From: Pseudomonadota bacterium
GTDB lineage: Bacteria > Pseudomonadota > Alphaproteobacteria > Rhizobiales > Methyloligellaceae
Assembly: GCA_022567275.1 (NCBI GenBank)
Contig: JADFHH010000124.1
Coordinates: 1-5,882, forward strand
DNA length: 5,882 nucleotides
Direction of reading: 5' to 3'
In this document: one piece after another, positions 5,315-5,882 of the stretch
Position numbering within the stretch: position 1 is the stretch's first letter
Layout of the letters: each line of letters opens with the position of its first letter
Translations under genes and position numbers: made by a program
The notes under the pieces: generated by a model
Databases searched by the model: none
Told to the model about the DNA's origin: nothing
The model's input: the letters and a program-made list of their open reading frames with translations, nothing else

Positions 5315-5882
5315 CTAATTTGCGTGCTTGGAAAACCAGAAAGTATCCGGCATGTAAATGCCGAAATACGCACCCGGATTCCAGTTGTAGAACCCCTTTT
5401 CAGGTACGTTGTTCAATGCGTTCGAGACAACCACCGGCTGCAGGGAACCGTTGACGATCCCGATCGAGAATACTTGATCGGTGTAGATCGAGAGCATTTT
5501 ATGCCAGATTTCCGTGCGCTCCTTATCGTCGGTGGTGCGCTCCCAGGCCTTGATCAATCTTTGCAATTCTTGCGCCTCCGCCAGGGAGGGCGGCGTACCC
5601 GCCTTGCCGTTGGTATCGGAATACAGGCCCCACATCGGCCATTGCAGTTGTTGCTGAGAAGTGGGCGCCAGTTCACCAGGGCTCATTTGCGCCGACGGAA
5701 TGGCATTTTCCAGACCCGTCCAGACCGACATGATCGTATGGCCGGAGAAAATCCGCCGGCGGAAGACATCGCGTTGCGAGCTGCGCGATATCAGCCGGAC
5801 GCCAATCTTGGACCAGCTGTCTCGAATGAGTTCGAGAACATCGGTTTGCTCCGTGCTCTCCCCCGCGGTAGCCACAATGACT
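5315..5882 (-). CDS. ABC transporter substrate-binding protein, family 5, C-terminal part
   Basis: The last 188 codons of a family 5 (SBP_bac_5/DppA-OppA type) periplasmic solute-binding protein; the frame is open to the window edge, so the N-terminus and signal peptide lie outside. The visible part shows VLELIRDSWSKIGVRL, the lobe in which the chain crosses back and a new domain half begins. It is followed by a loop that often contacts ligand (SVWTGLENAIPS). A helical stretch (EAQELQRLIKAWERTTDDKERTEIWHKMLSIYTD) then precedes the closing strands ending in NWNPGAYFGIYMPDTFWF. This order is characteristic of the C-terminus of the family, whose full length is about 550-650 residues. A GTG at 5875 falls mid-domain and is not the start. 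It delivers ligand to the two permeases encoded 15 bp downstream. The family binds peptides, nickel, opines and oligosaccharides, and the visible part does not decide between them. Confidence 0.9.
   Translation of the reverse strand, partial: VIVATAGESTEQTDVLELIRDSWSKIGVRLISRSSQRDVFRRRIFSGHTIMSVWTGLENAIPSAQMSPGELAPTSQQQLQWPMWGLYSDTNGKAGTPPSLAEAQELQRLIKAWERTTDDKERTEIWHKMLSIYTDQVFSIGIVNGSLQPVVVSNALNNVPEKGFYNWNPGAYFGIYMPDTFWFSKHAN

Noticed and set aside
5873..5875. GTG as the start of a short separate protein at the right end
   Set aside because: The frame stays open to the window edge, and the encoded sequence begins mid-domain of a family 5 binding protein, so this is an internal valine.

Overview
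The window looks like an internal piece of a single-direction gene cluster from a Gram-negative bacterium. A Hyphomicrobiales/Rhodospirillales-type alphaproteobacterium is my best guess, from moderately high GC, mixed ATG/GTG/TTG starts and the style of the Opp/Dpp transporter. This placement is inference; nothing in the window fixes the taxon. All credible genes lie on the minus strand, so they read from the right end of the window to the left. No RNA gene, insertion sequence, CRISPR array or phage gene was seen.

In transcription order there are two blocks. The first (5882 to 3123) is a peptide/nickel/oligosaccharide-type ABC importer: the C-terminal part of a family 5 solute-binding protein, a DppB/OppB-type permease and a DppC/OppC-type permease. 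The genes are 15 bp apart or overlap by 4 bp. The two ATPase genes that such an importer needs are not in the window.

The second block (3061 to 1) follows a 114-bp spacer that holds a GC-rich hairpin and a 9-bp direct repeat. It encodes a radical SAM enzyme with a C-terminal domain for one auxiliary iron-sulfur cluster, a MurG-like GT-B glycosyltransferase of the COG4671 type, a histidine phosphatase, and the first 14 codons of another gene that overlaps the phosphatase by 4 bp.

Together the genes suggest that a small molecule, most likely a sugar or glycoconjugate, is imported and then oxidised or rearranged, glycosylated and dephosphorylated. The radical SAM auxiliary-cluster cysteine spacing matches what I recall for BtrN, an aminocyclitol dehydrogenase, which favours a carbohydrate-type substrate. 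No pathway can be named from the window alone. Start sites in the second block are unusual: the radical SAM gene has no ATG or GTG start before its catalytic motif, and both it and the phosphatase begin at non-ATG codons that overlap the stop codon of a tiny upstream reading frame.
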